Positions 8,403 through 15,725 of a DNA stretch of 64,000 nucleotides are shown in pieces. Below the pieces are notes generated by a model, which saw nothing but the letters and a program-made list of their open reading frames with translations, made no database searches and was not told where the DNA came from. The stretch is from Longispora fulva (lineage in GTDB: Bacteria; Actinomycetota; Actinomycetes; Mycobacteriales; Micromonosporaceae). Both the position numbers and the translations under genes were made by a program. Position 1 is the first letter of the stretch; each line of letters begins with the position of its first letter. The stretch spans positions 5,456,001 to 5,520,000 of the forward strand of contig NZ_JADOUF010000001.1 of assembly GCF_015751905.1 (NCBI RefSeq). Direction: 5' to 3'.

Positions 8403-8858
8403 CTATTCCGGCTTTTTCGGGACCATGACGCGGCGGCGGAAGATGCACACCATCGTGCCGTCCTGGTTGAAGCCCTTGGTCTCCACGTAGACGATGCCCC
8501 GGTCCGGCTTCGAGCTGGACTCCTTGACCTCGAGCACCTCGGTCTGGCCGTAGATCGTGTCGCCGTGGAAGGTCGGCGCGACGTGCTTGAGGGACTCGAC
8601 CTCGAGGTTCGCGATGGCCTTACCGGACACGTCAGCCACCGACATGCCGAGGAGCAGCGAGTAAATGTAGTTGCCGACCACCACGTTCTTGCCGAATTCT
8701 GTGGACGTCGCGGCGTAGTGCGCGTCCAGGTGCAGCGGGTGGTGGTTCATCGTGAGCAGACAGAAGAGGTGATCGTCGTACTCGGTGACGGTCTTTCCGG
8801 GCCAGTGCTTGTAGATCGCACCGACCTCGAACTCCTCGAAATACCGACCGAACTGCAT
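8403..8858 (-). CDS. MaoC-family hydratase (mesaconyl-CoA hydratase-like)
   Basis: 151-residue hot-dog hydratase. LLTMNHHPLHLDAHYAA carries the hydratase-2-like active-site region. The whole sequence (FEVGAIYKHWPGKTVTEYDD at the start, SLKHVAPTFHGDTIYGQTEV later) closely matches, by recall, the MaoC protein encoded beside ccr and meaA in Streptomyces (SCO6470-like), implying hydration of mesaconyl-CoA-type esters in the ethylmalonyl-CoA route. ATG 8858 is chosen because GAGGAG lies about 7 nt upstream; the longer open frame to 9446 lacks support. A TTAC-N6-GTA motif lies 24 bp upstream. Confidence 0.87.
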   Translation of the reverse strand: MQFGRYFEEFEVGAIYKHWPGKTVTEYDDHLFCLLTMNHHPLHLDAHYAATSTEFGKNVVVGNYIYSLLLGMSVADVSGKAIANLEVESLKHVAPTFHGDTIYGQTEVLEVKESSSKPDRGIVYVETKGFNQDGTMVCIFRRRVMVPKKPE

Positions 8859-8881
8859 CTGCGGGCTCCTCACGCGATGGG

Positions 8882-8894
8882 TTACCGGCCAGTA
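8882..8894. promoter_or_regulatory. TTAC-N6-GTA motif upstream of MaoC gene
   Basis: TTACCGGCCAGTA, near-palindromic, beginning 24 bp from the MaoC start codon. The same pattern lies before the acyl-CoA dehydrogenase and CoA ester lyase genes. Confidence 0.6.
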
Positions 8895-8906
8895 GCATAA
8901 CTTTTT

Positions 8907-8971
8907 CCCCACAAACAGCAACGAGCGGCGAGGCCTCAAGACGCCCGCCGCCCGCGCTTTTTGTTGTGGGG
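8907..8971. promoter_or_regulatory. Spaced inverted repeat CCCCACAA/TTGTGGGG
   Basis: 8-bp arms (8907-8914 and 8964-8971) in the 246-bp MaoC upstream region. Possible paired operator half-sites; weak evidence. Confidence 0.3.
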
Positions 8972-9104
8972 ATGATCCTGCTCTGTAAATCTTTGGTTTG
9001 CTGTGACGTGCGCCATAGTTACGCAACCGTAAGCACCCATCGACCGAAAGGACTACGTCAGCCCTGGCCGGGCGAGGGATGCCGGCGATTCTAGAATCTC
9101 CGAT

Positions 9105-9503
9105 ATGCGACTCCGGGTGACGATCACCACACTCGTCGCGGTGGCCCTGCTCCTCGGAACCCTGTTCGGCTCCGACGACGACTTCCCCTTCGGCCCCATC
9201 CGGATGTACGCGACCACCGACGCCCTCGACGCGCCCGTCCGCGACACCCGGGTCACGGCCCTCGACGACTCCGGGGCCGTCCTCGAACTCGACGAGCGCG
9301 ACACCGGACTCCGCCGCGCCGAGGTCGAGGGGCGACTCGGGCTGCCCGACCTGCCCCGGCTGCTCGCGGAGGCCTACGCCCGCCGCAACCCCGCCGCGCC
9401 CGCGCTGCGCAGGGTCACCATCGTGGTCACCTGGCACGAGCTGCACGCCGGCCAGCCGACCGGCCGGACCTCAGAGGAGACGGTGGCGTCATGGGAACGG
9501 TGA
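9105..9503 (+). CDS. Exported small protein associated with HTTM gene
   Basis: 132 residues with a short signal-like hydrophobic N-terminus (residues 5-18, TTLVAVALLLGTL) and a soluble C-terminal part. FPFGPIRMYATTD just after the signal resembles the short FPF...MY motif I recall in small proteins beside HTTM/vitamin-K-carboxylase-like membrane genes. It overlaps the HTTM-like gene by 13 nt, so it is translationally coupled. TAGAAT seven nt before ATG 9105 makes a clean leaderless promoter. Function unknown; probably outside the membrane. Confidence 0.72.
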   Translation: MRLRVTITTLVAVALLLGTLFGSDDDFPFGPIRMYATTDALDAPVRDTRVTALDDSGAVLELDERDTGLRRAEVEGRLGLPDLPRLLAEAYARRNPAAPALRRVTIVVTWHELHAGQPTGRTSEETVASWER

Positions 9504-10357
9504 ACCTGCTGCGGCCGGCCCGGGCGACCGCCCCGGGCTGGCTGTGCGCCCCCGTGCCTCTCGGCCGGATCGCCGTCTTCCGCACGCTCGTTTACCTGTT
9601 CGTCGCCGCCGACCTCGTGTTCTTCACGCCCTGGGTACTCGGGCACGCGACGGCGCCCGCCGGGCTGTACCGGCCGCTGCTCGTCGCCCGGCTGCTGCAC
9701 CTGCCCGCCCCGACCCCGGTGCTCGTGCACGGCGTGTTCTGGGCGCTGCTCGGGGCGGCCCTGGTCGCGGCGACCGGCCGGTGGCCCCGGGGGTTCGGCT
9801 GGACGGTGTTCGCGCTGTACTCCGTCTGGATGCTCGTCGCCATGGGCTACGGCAAGGTCGACCACGACCGGCTCGGGCTCCTCGTCGCCCTCGCGGCGCT
9901 GCCCACGGTCGGCCGGGCCCGGTTCGGCTCGACGGAGCCCTCGGCCGCCGGGGGCTGGGCGCTGCGGGTCACCCAGCTCGCCGTCGTGGCCACCTACTTC
10001 CTCGCCGCCTGGGCCAAGCTGCGGTTCGGCGGGATCGGCTGGCTCACCGGGGCCACAATGACCCGGGCTGTGCTGCGCCGGGGCACCTGGTTCGGCGGGC
10101 TGCTCGTCGGGGTGCCGGGGCTGCTCACGGCGAGCCAGTTCGGGATCGTGGCGTTCGAGCTGGCCAGCCCCGCGGTGTTCCTGGTCCGCGACCGGGTCCG
10201 CTATCTCGTGGTCGGCGGGTTCTACCTCTTCCACGTGCTCGTCTTCGCCACGGTCACCATCGCCTTCGCGCCGCACCTGGTGGCCATGGCGAGCTTCCTC
10301 CCGCTGGAAAAGGCGGTGAGTAGGCTGCTCGGGTGCCCTACGGACTCGTCAAGGTGA
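9491..10357 (+). CDS. HTTM-like polytopic membrane protein
   Basis: 288 residues with about seven or eight hydrophobic segments. LGRIAVFRTLVYLFVAADLV at the start, the conserved WMLVAMGYGKVDHDRL loop, and TYFLAAWAKLRFGGIGWLTG fit the HTTM (membrane domain of vitamin K-dependent carboxylase-like) superfamily. Neighbours support this: a coupled small exported protein upstream and a DCC thiol-disulfide gene downstream, a combination I know from HTTM loci. Its end overlaps the acyltransferase start by 25 nt. No carboxylase domain is present, so activity is unknown. Confidence 0.75.
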   Translation: MGTVNLLRPARATAPGWLCAPVPLGRIAVFRTLVYLFVAADLVFFTPWVLGHATAPAGLYRPLLVARLLHLPAPTPVLVHGVFWALLGAALVAATGRWPRGFGWTVFALYSVWMLVAMGYGKVDHDRLGLLVALAALPTVGRARFGSTEPSAAGGWALRVTQLAVVATYFLAAWAKLRFGGIGWLTGATMTRAVLRRGTWFGGLLVGVPGLLTASQFGIVAFELASPAVFLVRDRVRYLVVGGFYLFHVLVFATVTIAFAPHLVAMASFLPLEKAVSRLLGCPTDSSR

Positions 10358-10974
10358 TCGCCGGCCCCCTCTTCAAGGTGTACTGCCGGGCCGCCGTCAC
10401 CGGCCTCGAACACCTGCCGGCCACGGGCCCCGTCCTGCTCGCCTCCAACCACCTCGGCACCATCGACCCGCTGATCCTGCCGGCGCTCCTGCCGCGCCGG
10501 GTGACGTTCGTGGCCAAGTCGGAGTACTTCGCCGAGGGGCGGATCACCGGGAAGCTGCTCCGGGCGTTCGGCCAGCTCCCCGTCGAGCGCCGGGCCGGGG
10601 CCGCCGCCACCGAGGCCCTGGAGACCGCGCTCGACGTGCTGCGGGCCGGCGAGGTGTTCGGCATCTACCCGGAGGGCACCCGCTCCCCCGACGGCCGGCT
10701 GTACCGGGGCCGGGTCGGCGTCGGGTGGCTCGCGCTGGCGTCCGGCGCGCCGGTGATCCCGGTCGGGATGCTCGGCACCGACCGGGTCATGCCGCGCGGG
10801 GCCAGTTTCCCCCGGCCGGCGAAGGTTCGGATCCGACTCGGGGCACCCATGACGGTGAGTGGGTCAGAGAAGAGTGCCCGCGACCGACGCCTCGCCACGG
10901 ACGCGATCATGGCCGCGATCGGGGAGCTGACCGGTCAGGAACGGGCCGGGGAGTACGCGCCGCTGCCGGCCTGA
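10333..10974 (+). CDS. 1-acyl-sn-glycerol-3-phosphate acyltransferase (PlsC family)
   Basis: 213 residues. Motif I NHLGTID (the NHxxxxD catalytic His-Asp pair, residues 38-44) and motif III EGTRSPDG are intact. The family transfers an acyl group to lysophosphatidic acid or a related acceptor at the cytoplasmic membrane. Start GTG 10333 lies within the end of the HTTM-like gene and is preceded by TAGGCT six nt upstream (leaderless pattern), so it may have its own promoter inside the upstream gene. It ends 59 bp before the convergent DCC gene, with a dispersed-repeat copy between. Confidence 0.9.
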   Translation: MPYGLVKVIAGPLFKVYCRAAVTGLEHLPATGPVLLASNHLGTIDPLILPALLPRRVTFVAKSEYFAEGRITGKLLRAFGQLPVERRAGAAATEALETALDVLRAGEVFGIYPEGTRSPDGRLYRGRVGVGWLALASGAPVIPVGMLGTDRVMPRGASFPRPAKVRIRLGAPMTVSGSEKSARDRRLATDAIMAAIGELTGQERAGEYAPLPA

Positions 10975-11009
10975 GGCCTTATGGGGTGGAGGTGTCGCAC
11001 CGGCCGGGA

Positions 11010-11032
11010 CCGGGGACGCCCCGCCGTAACCG
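11010..11032 (+). repeat. Dispersed intergenic repeat, copy A
   Basis: Core GACGCCCCGCCGTAACC preceded by CCGGG; adjoins the DCC stop codon. Shares its core with copies B (42649) and C (51525). Confidence 0.6.
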
Positions 11033-11033
11033 T

Positions 11034-11405
11034 CTAACGCTCTGCCTGGGGCAGCGAGCACGCGGCGGTGCCGCCGGGCATCCGGTGCCGGTTGCGGGCC
11101 ACCCAGCGGTAGGCCGGCCAGGCCAGCCACAGCACGGGGCGCAGGCCGAGCAGCCAGCCCAGGGGCCGCCACGGGCCGCCGGCGTCGCGGAGCAGCCGGG
11201 AGATCGCCACCGGGCCGGCGGCCACCCCGCGCGCGTCGACCCACTGCACGGCACCCTCGGCGTCCTCGCTGGTCACACCCAGCGCGGCGAGGTCGGTGCG
11301 CTGCCACGGCACGACCCGGGCCCCGGTCGGGATCCGGCGCTCGACGAACCGGGCGCAGGTGGAGCAGAAGGCACAGTCGCCGTCGTACACGAAGGTGGCG
11401 CTCAT
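11034..11405 (-). CDS. DCC-family thiol-disulfide oxidoreductase-like protein (DUF393)
   Basis: 123 residues. YDGDCAFCSTC near the N-terminus contains the DxDCxxC signature of the DCC family, a thioredoxin-fold group predicted to exchange thiol/disulfide. It sits near an HTTM-like membrane gene, its usual partner; in some species the two are fused. ATG 11405 is chosen: GGGAGG is about 11 nt upstream and the DCC core begins right after. The intergenic region to the radical SAM gene carries a LexA box, which might also affect this gene. Confidence 0.85.
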   Translation of the reverse strand: MSATFVYDGDCAFCSTCARFVERRIPTGARVVPWQRTDLAALGVTSEDAEGAVQWVDARGVAAGPVAISRLLRDAGGPWRPLGWLLGLRPVLWLAWPAYRWVARNRHRMPGGTAACSLPQAER

Positions 11406-11475
11406 GGGGTCATCATCCTCCCGCCAGGCGTGCGGACGCGCTCTCGACGCCGTGAGTCGCGCCACGCCGTGAACG

Positions 11476-11506
11476 TGGACAGTAGTTCGAACATGTGTTC
11501 TAGTAT
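11476..11506 (+). promoter_or_regulatory. LexA-controlled promoter of the Rv2578c-type gene
   Basis: TGGACA (11476-11481) and TAGTAT (11501-11506) form a sigma-70-type promoter. Between them lies GAACATGTGTTC (11489-11500), matching the actinobacterial SOS box (CGAAC-N4-GTTCG core). The start ATG is 5 nt after the -10, so the transcript may be leaderless. Confidence 0.78.
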
Positions 11507-11511
11507 TGAGC

Positions 11512-13545
11512 ATGCGCTGGAGTCATCTGCAAGCCACCGAGCCGACCGCCACCGACGGCGAGCTGCCCCTGCGCCTCCCCGACGCGACGGTCCGCACCTT
11601 CGACACCCCCGGCTTCGCGGGCATGACGTTCCACGAGATCCACGCGAAGTCGATCATCAACAAGGTCCCCGGGGAGAGTTCGATGTTCCAGTGGACGGTC
11701 AATCCGTACCGTGGCTGCTCGCACGCCTGCGTCTACTGCCTGACCGGTGACACCCCGATCCTGATGGCCGACGGCCGCACCCGACCGCTCGCCGAGGTCC
11801 AGGTCGGCGACGAGATCTACGGCACCGAGCGCCAGGGCAACTACCGGCGGTATGTCACGACGACCGTGCTGGACCACTGGTCCACCGTGAAGCCGGCGTA
11901 CCGGATCACGCTCGCCGACGGCACGTCGCTGGTGGCCAGCGGCGACCACCGGTTCCTCACCGAGCGCGGCTGGAAGCACGTCACCGGGGCCGAGCGCGGC
12001 TTCGGCAAGCGGCCGTACCTGACGACGAGCAACAAGCTGATGGGCACCGGGCGGTTCGCGACCCCGCCGGAGGAGTCCGACGAGTACCAGCTGGGGTATC
12101 TGGCCGGCATCATCCGGGGCGACGAGGGGCTGAGCAGCTTCCCCCGCTCGCCGTACCGGTTCCGGCTCACCGTCGCCGAGGTCGAGGCGCTCGACCGGAC
12201 CAGGGCGTATCTGGCGCACTTCGACGTCGCCACCGAGCGGCTCACCTCGCAGCGGCCCGGCCGGCCGCCGACCCTGCGCACCTCCCAGCGCGACGCCGTC
12301 GAGGCCATCGGCCGGCTCGTCGCCTGGCCCGGCTCCCCCACCGACGACTGGTGCAAAGGCTTCCTCGCCGGCATGTTCGACTCCGCCGGCAGCTACTCGC
12401 GCGGCATCCTGCGCGTCCCCAGCGCCGACAAGGACATCGTCGACGCACTGGAGACGGCGTTCACGGCGCTCGAGTTCGACTACGTGATCGAGGACCGGGG
12501 CTTCGCGTGCTTCCGGCTCCTCGGCGGGCTGCGCGAACACCTCCGGTTCTTCCACACCGTCGACCCGGCCATCACCGCCAAGTGGACGATCACCAACACG
12601 GCCCTGAAGAGCAACGCGCCGCTGGGCATCACGGCCATCGAGGACCTCGGCGTGCGGCTGCCGATGTTCGACATCACGACGGGTACGGGGGACTTCATCG
12701 CCAACGGCGTCGTCAGCCACAACTGCTTCGCCCGCAACACGCACACCTACCTCGACCTCGACGCCGGGCGCGACTTCGACACCCAGGTCATCGTCAAGGT
12801 GAACTCCCCCGCGCTGCTCCGCCGCGAGCTGTCCGCCCCGAAATGGCGCGGCGCGCACATCGCCATGGGCACCAACGTCGACTGCTACCAGCGCGCCGAG
12901 GGCCGGTACGAGCTGATGCCCGGCATCATCAGCGCCCTCACCGACTTCCGGAACCCGTTCTCCATCCTCACCAAGGGCACCCTGATCCTCCGCGACCTCG
13001 ACCTGCTCCGCGCCGCCTCCGAGGTGACCTCGGTCGGGATCGCCGTCTCCGTCGGGTTCACCGACACCGACCTGTGGCGGGCCGTCGAGCCCGGCGCGCC
13101 CAGCCCAAACCGGCGGCTCGACGTGGTCCGCCGGCTCACCGACGCCGGGCTGGCCGTCAGCGTGCTGATGGCCCCGGTGCTGCCGGGGCTCACCGACACC
13201 GCCGAGGAGATCGAGCACACCGTCGCCGCCATCGCCGCCGCCGGGGCCGTGAGCGTCACGCCCCTCGGCCTGCACCTGAAGCCGGGGGCGCGGGAGTGGT
13301 ACCTGGCGTGGCTGGCCCGGGAGCATCCGGCCCTCGTCCAGGTCTACGAACGGCTGTACGCGGGCGGGGCCTTCCTCCCCCAGGGGTACCAGCGGGAGTT
13401 GACGGCGCGGGTGCGGGCCGCGGCGCGGCGGCACGGGATCGGGGGGCCCGGGCCCGGTGGGGCGCGGAACACGCCGGCTTCGCCGTCGCAGGCGCGGGCG
13501 GCGGAGCTGGTGCCGGAGGGGGCCGGGCAGCTGACGCTGCTGTAG
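11512..13545 (+). CDS. Rv2578c-family radical SAM protein interrupted by an in-frame intein
   Basis: 677 residues; about 348 remain after removal of the intein (11737-12723). The extein is a radical SAM protein of the Rv2578c/SplB-like group. Its cluster motif CSHACVYC is split: the first two cysteines lie in the N-extein, and the third is the Cys directly after the intein (CFARNTH), so the [4Fe-4S] site exists only after splicing. VNPYRGC and the later AHIAMGTNVDCYQRAEG support the family. ATG 11512 fits the leaderless promoter better than the upstream TTG at 11506. The upstream LexA box implies DNA-damage induction; by recall the M. tuberculosis homologue is also LexA-linked. Substrate unknown. 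Confidence 0.92.
   Translation: MRWSHLQATEPTATDGELPLRLPDATVRTFDTPGFAGMTFHEIHAKSIINKVPGESSMFQWTVNPYRGCSHACVYCLTGDTPILMADGRTRPLAEVQVGDEIYGTERQGNYRRYVTTTVLDHWSTVKPAYRITLADGTSLVASGDHRFLTERGWKHVTGAERGFGKRPYLTTSNKLMGTGRFATPPEESDEYQLGYLAGIIRGDEGLSSFPRSPYRFRLTVAEVEALDRTRAYLAHFDVATERLTSQRPGRPPTLRTSQRDAVEAIGRLVAWPGSPTDDWCKGFLAGMFDSAGSYSRGILRVPSADKDIVDALETAFTALEFDYVIEDRGFACFRLLGGLREHLRFFHTVDPAITAKWTITNTALKSNAPLGITAIEDLGVRLPMFDITTGTGDFIANGVVSHNCFARNTHTYLDLDAGRDFDTQVIVKVNSPALLRRELSAPKWRGAHIAMGTNVDCYQRAEGRYELMPGIISALTDFRNPFSILTKGTLILRDLDLLRAASEVTSVGIAVSVGFTDTDLWRAVEPGAPSPNRRLDVVRRLTDAGLAVSVLMAPVLPGLTDTAEEIEHTVAAIAAAGAVSVTPLGLHLKPGAREWYLAWLAREHPALVQVYERLYAGGAFLPQGYQRELTARVRAAARRHGIGGPGPGGARNTPASPSQARAAELVPEGAGQLTLL
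11737..12723 (+). mobile_element. Intein (329 aa) with degenerate LAGLIDADG endonuclease
   Basis: N-terminal splicing block CLTGDTPILMADG, block-B SGDHRFLT, and C-terminal FIANGVVSHN followed by +1 Cys are all intact, so protein splicing should work. The endonuclease domain has LAGIIRGDE (motif 1, acidic residue present) and LAGMFDSAG (motif 2), where the position normally Asp/Glu is Ala. Homing activity is therefore probably lost. NCBI-style intein-containing Rv2578c proteins are known to me, so the insertion site is not new. Confidence 0.92.
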
Positions 13546-13563
13546 GGGGCGCGGACGGGCCGG

Positions 13564-14286
13564 TCAGCCTGGGTAGCTGGCCACGATGGTCACCAGGTCG
13601 GGGGTCACGCGGACCTCGGCCGCCCGGAGCAGCGGGTGGGTCAGCCAGTACAGCCGGGGGTTGTCGACCTCGCCGGCGTAGGTGGGCGGCCAGCCGGTCG
13701 ACGGGGTGAAGTCGTCGATCACGAGCATGCCGCCCGGGCGGAGCCACTGTGCCGGGTCGATCGGCGGCTCGCCCTTCTTGCCCTGGCCGCCGCCGTCGAG
13801 GACGAGCAGGTCGAACGGGCCGTGGCCGCGGAGTTCACGCCAGTCGGCCCCGATGACCTCGACCTGCGGCCCACCGGTGGCGTCCGGCCCGGGCCGGTCG
13901 GCGGTGGCGGACCTGGGCCCGTTGACGGCATCAGGCCACGACCGACCTGTGGTGGCGCTCCCCGGCCGGCTGACGGCCCTGGGCGTGGGGTGGTCGGCGA
14001 ACACCGCCGCCGCGAGGGCAGCCCGGAACGGGTCCCGTTCGACGCTGACCAGGCGGGCGTCCGGGTGCGCGCCGCTGGCCAGCCACGCCAGGCCCACGCC
14101 GCAGCCGGTGCCGGTCTCGCCGATCAGGCCGGGGCCGATGCCCCGGGCGAGAACGCGGAGGAGTTCGCCGTGCGCGGGCACGCACGACAACGGGAAGTCG
14201 GCCTTCTTCGCCACGTCGACGGCCGTCGCCACCAGGGCGGGCAGGTCGGAGAGTCCACTGTAGGCGTCAGTTCCTCGGAAAGACAT
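13564..14286 (-). CDS. Class I SAM-dependent methyltransferase-like protein
   Basis: 240 residues. IGETGTGCGVGLAWLASG is the AdoMet-binding motif I, RLVSVERDPFRAALAA motif post-I, and FDLLVLDGGGQGKKG/GGMLVIDDFTPS fit O-methyltransferase-type motifs. Between ADHPTPRAV and VEVIGADWREL lies an extra ~32-residue region made of two 16-residue repeats (13867-13962). Start ATG 14286 (MSFRGTDAYSG) is preferred over further upstream frames because the domain begins there. Substrate unknown. It faces the radical SAM gene, 18 nt apart. Confidence 0.8.
   Translation of the reverse strand: MSFRGTDAYSGLSDLPALVATAVDVAKKADFPLSCVPAHGELLRVLARGIGPGLIGETGTGCGVGLAWLASGAHPDARLVSVERDPFRAALAAAVFADHPTPRAVSRPGSATTGRSWPDAVNGPRSATADRPGPDATGGPQVEVIGADWRELRGHGPFDLLVLDGGGQGKKGEPPIDPAQWLRPGGMLVIDDFTPSTGWPPTYAGEVDNPRLYWLTHPLLRAAEVRVTPDLVTIVASYPG
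13867..13962 (-). repeat. Two in-frame 48-bp tandem repeats inside the methyltransferase gene
   Basis: Units 13915-13962 and 13867-13914 encode GSATTGRSWPDAVNGP and RSATADRPGPDATGGP. They interrupt the region between two conserved AdoMet-fold strands. Confidence 0.78.
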
Positions 14287-14404
14287 GCCACTATTCCTAC
14301 CGCGTGTAGTCGAGCGAGTACAGAGTGGGCTGACGCCGGGCGGAGGTGTGGCTGACGCCGGGTGGGAGTGCGGCGGACGGCCGGTGGAAACCGGGTCGGT
14401 GGTC

Positions 14405-14434
14405 ACCGTAACCGGAAAATGGGGTTGATCTGGG
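14405..14434 (+). repeat. Dispersed intergenic repeat, copy D
   Basis: CCGTAACC followed by GGAAAATGGGGTTGATC. The second half matches copy E (23546-23581, opposite strand), the first half copies A-C. Confidence 0.55.
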
Positions 14435-14440
14435 AAAAGG

Positions 14441-14471
14441 AGTGCGGCCCGGTCGGGGACCGGGCCGCACT
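14441..14471 (-). terminator. Terminator hairpin after acyl-CoA dehydrogenase
   Basis: Perfect 14-bp stem (14441-14454 with 14458-14471), loop GGG, 13 bp beyond the dehydrogenase stop. Confidence 0.75.
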
Positions 14472-14484
14472 GGTGGAGCAGGGG

Positions 14485-15675
14485 CTATGCGCGGTAGTCG
14501 CGCAGCAGGCCGCGGGAGATGATCGTCTTCTGGATCTCCGAGGTGCCCTCGCCGATCAGCAGGAACGGGGCCTCGCGCATCAGGCGCTCGATCTCGTACT
14601 CCTTGGCGTAGCCGTAGCCGCCGTGGATCCGGAACGCCTCCTGGACGATCTCGGCGCAGTACTCCGACGCGAGGAGCTTGGCCATGCCGGCCTCGACGTC
14701 GTTGCGCTGGCCGGCGTCCTTGAGCCGCGCGGCGTTGACCATCATCGCGTGCGCCGCCTCGATCTTCGTGCCCATCTCGGCGAGCTTGAACGCGATGGCC
14801 TGGTGCTTGTACAGCGGCTGGCCGAACGTCTGGCGCTGCTGGGCGTACGCGATGCCGAGCTCGAAGGCGCGGATCGAGATGCCGCACGCCCGGGCGGCGA
14901 CGTTGACCCGGCCGACCTCGACGCCGTCCATCATCTGGTAGAAGCCCTTGCCGGTCTCGCCGCCGAGCAGCGCGGTCTCGGGCACCACGTGGCCGTCGAG
15001 GAGCATCTCGGTCGTCTCGACGCCCTTGTAGCCCATCTTCTCGATCTTGCCCGGGATGGTGAGGCCGGGGGCGGTCTCACCGAAGCCGGGCTCCTTCTCC
15101 AGAAGGAAGGTCGACATGTTGCCGTAGGGGGTGTCGGCACCCAGCTCGGTGCGGACCAGGGTGGCGACGATCGAGGAGTAGCCGCCGTTGGTCAGCCACA
15201 TCTTCTGGCCGTCGAGCCGCCAACCGCCGTCGACGGGGACGGCCTTGGAGCGGATCGCCGCCACGTCGGAGCCACAGCCGGGCTCGGACATGGAGAACGC
15301 GCCGCGCGCCTCGCCGGTGGCCATCCGGGGCAGCAGCCGGGCCTTCTGCTCGGGGGTGCCGTGCTGCTGGAGCAGGTAGGCCACGATGAAGTGCGTGTTC
15401 ACGATGCCGGAGACGCTCATCCAGCCCCGGGACAGCTCCTCGACGACGAGGGCGTAGGTCAGCAGGGACTCGCCGAGCCCGCCGTACTCCTCGGAGATCG
15501 TGAGACCGAACAGGCCCAGCTCCTGCATCCCGGCGACGATCTTCTCGGGATAGATGTCGCCGTGCTCGAGCGTCTGAGCGTGCGGGATGACCTCTTTGTC
15601 GACGAACTCCCGGACAGTCGACAGAATGTCGCGCTGCACTTCGGTGAGGTCGCGGGTCTGCGCGAGGCGGGGCAT
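14485..15675 (-). CDS. Acyl-CoA dehydrogenase (SCO6469-like)
   Basis: 396-residue FAD enzyme with the usual three-domain layout. AFSMSEPGCGSDVAA and MWLTNGG are the flavin-binding signature; RIHGGYGYAKEYEIERLMREA is the C-terminal signature containing the catalytic region, and IGEGTSEIQK ends it. By recall it is closest to the acyl-CoA dehydrogenase next to the ccr-meaA-lyase-MaoC genes of Streptomyces, suggesting a role with the MaoC and lyase proteins here. ATG 15675 is chosen because GGAGGT lies 5 nt upstream. A TTAC-N6-GTA motif starts 24 bp upstream, the same distance as for the MaoC gene. Confidence 0.93.
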   Translation of the reverse strand: MPRLAQTRDLTEVQRDILSTVREFVDKEVIPHAQTLEHGDIYPEKIVAGMQELGLFGLTISEEYGGLGESLLTYALVVEELSRGWMSVSGIVNTHFIVAYLLQQHGTPEQKARLLPRMATGEARGAFSMSEPGCGSDVAAIRSKAVPVDGGWRLDGQKMWLTNGGYSSIVATLVRTELGADTPYGNMSTFLLEKEPGFGETAPGLTIPGKIEKMGYKGVETTEMLLDGHVVPETALLGGETGKGFYQMMDGVEVGRVNVAARACGISIRAFELGIAYAQQRQTFGQPLYKHQAIAFKLAEMGTKIEAAHAMMVNAARLKDAGQRNDVEAGMAKLLASEYCAEIVQEAFRIHGGYGYAKEYEIERLMREAPFLLIGEGTSEIQKTIISRGLLRDYRA

Positions 15676-15698
15676 GGCACCTCCAGGCCAATCCAGTA

Positions 15699-15711
15699 TT
15701 ACCGGTGAGTA
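15699..15711. promoter_or_regulatory. TTAC-N6-GTA motif upstream of acyl-CoA dehydrogenase
   Basis: TTACCGGTGAGTA, starting 24 bp from the start codon. Confidence 0.6.
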
Positions 15712-15725
15712 TGAACGGTCGTTCA
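15712..15725. promoter_or_regulatory. Palindrome upstream of acyl-CoA dehydrogenase
   Basis: TGAACG-GT-CGTTCA, perfect 6-bp arms, directly next to the TTAC-N6-GTA motif. Looks like a dimeric-repressor operator; the regulator is not identified. Confidence 0.55.

Noticed and set aside
8859-9446. Extended MaoC frame upstream of 8858
   Set aside because: No homology in the extension; GAGGAG and the MaoC core support ATG 8858.
11500-13434. 644-residue open frame antisense to the radical SAM gene
   Set aside because: No domain; composition of an antisense shadow; the plus-strand gene has clear motifs, intein and promoter.
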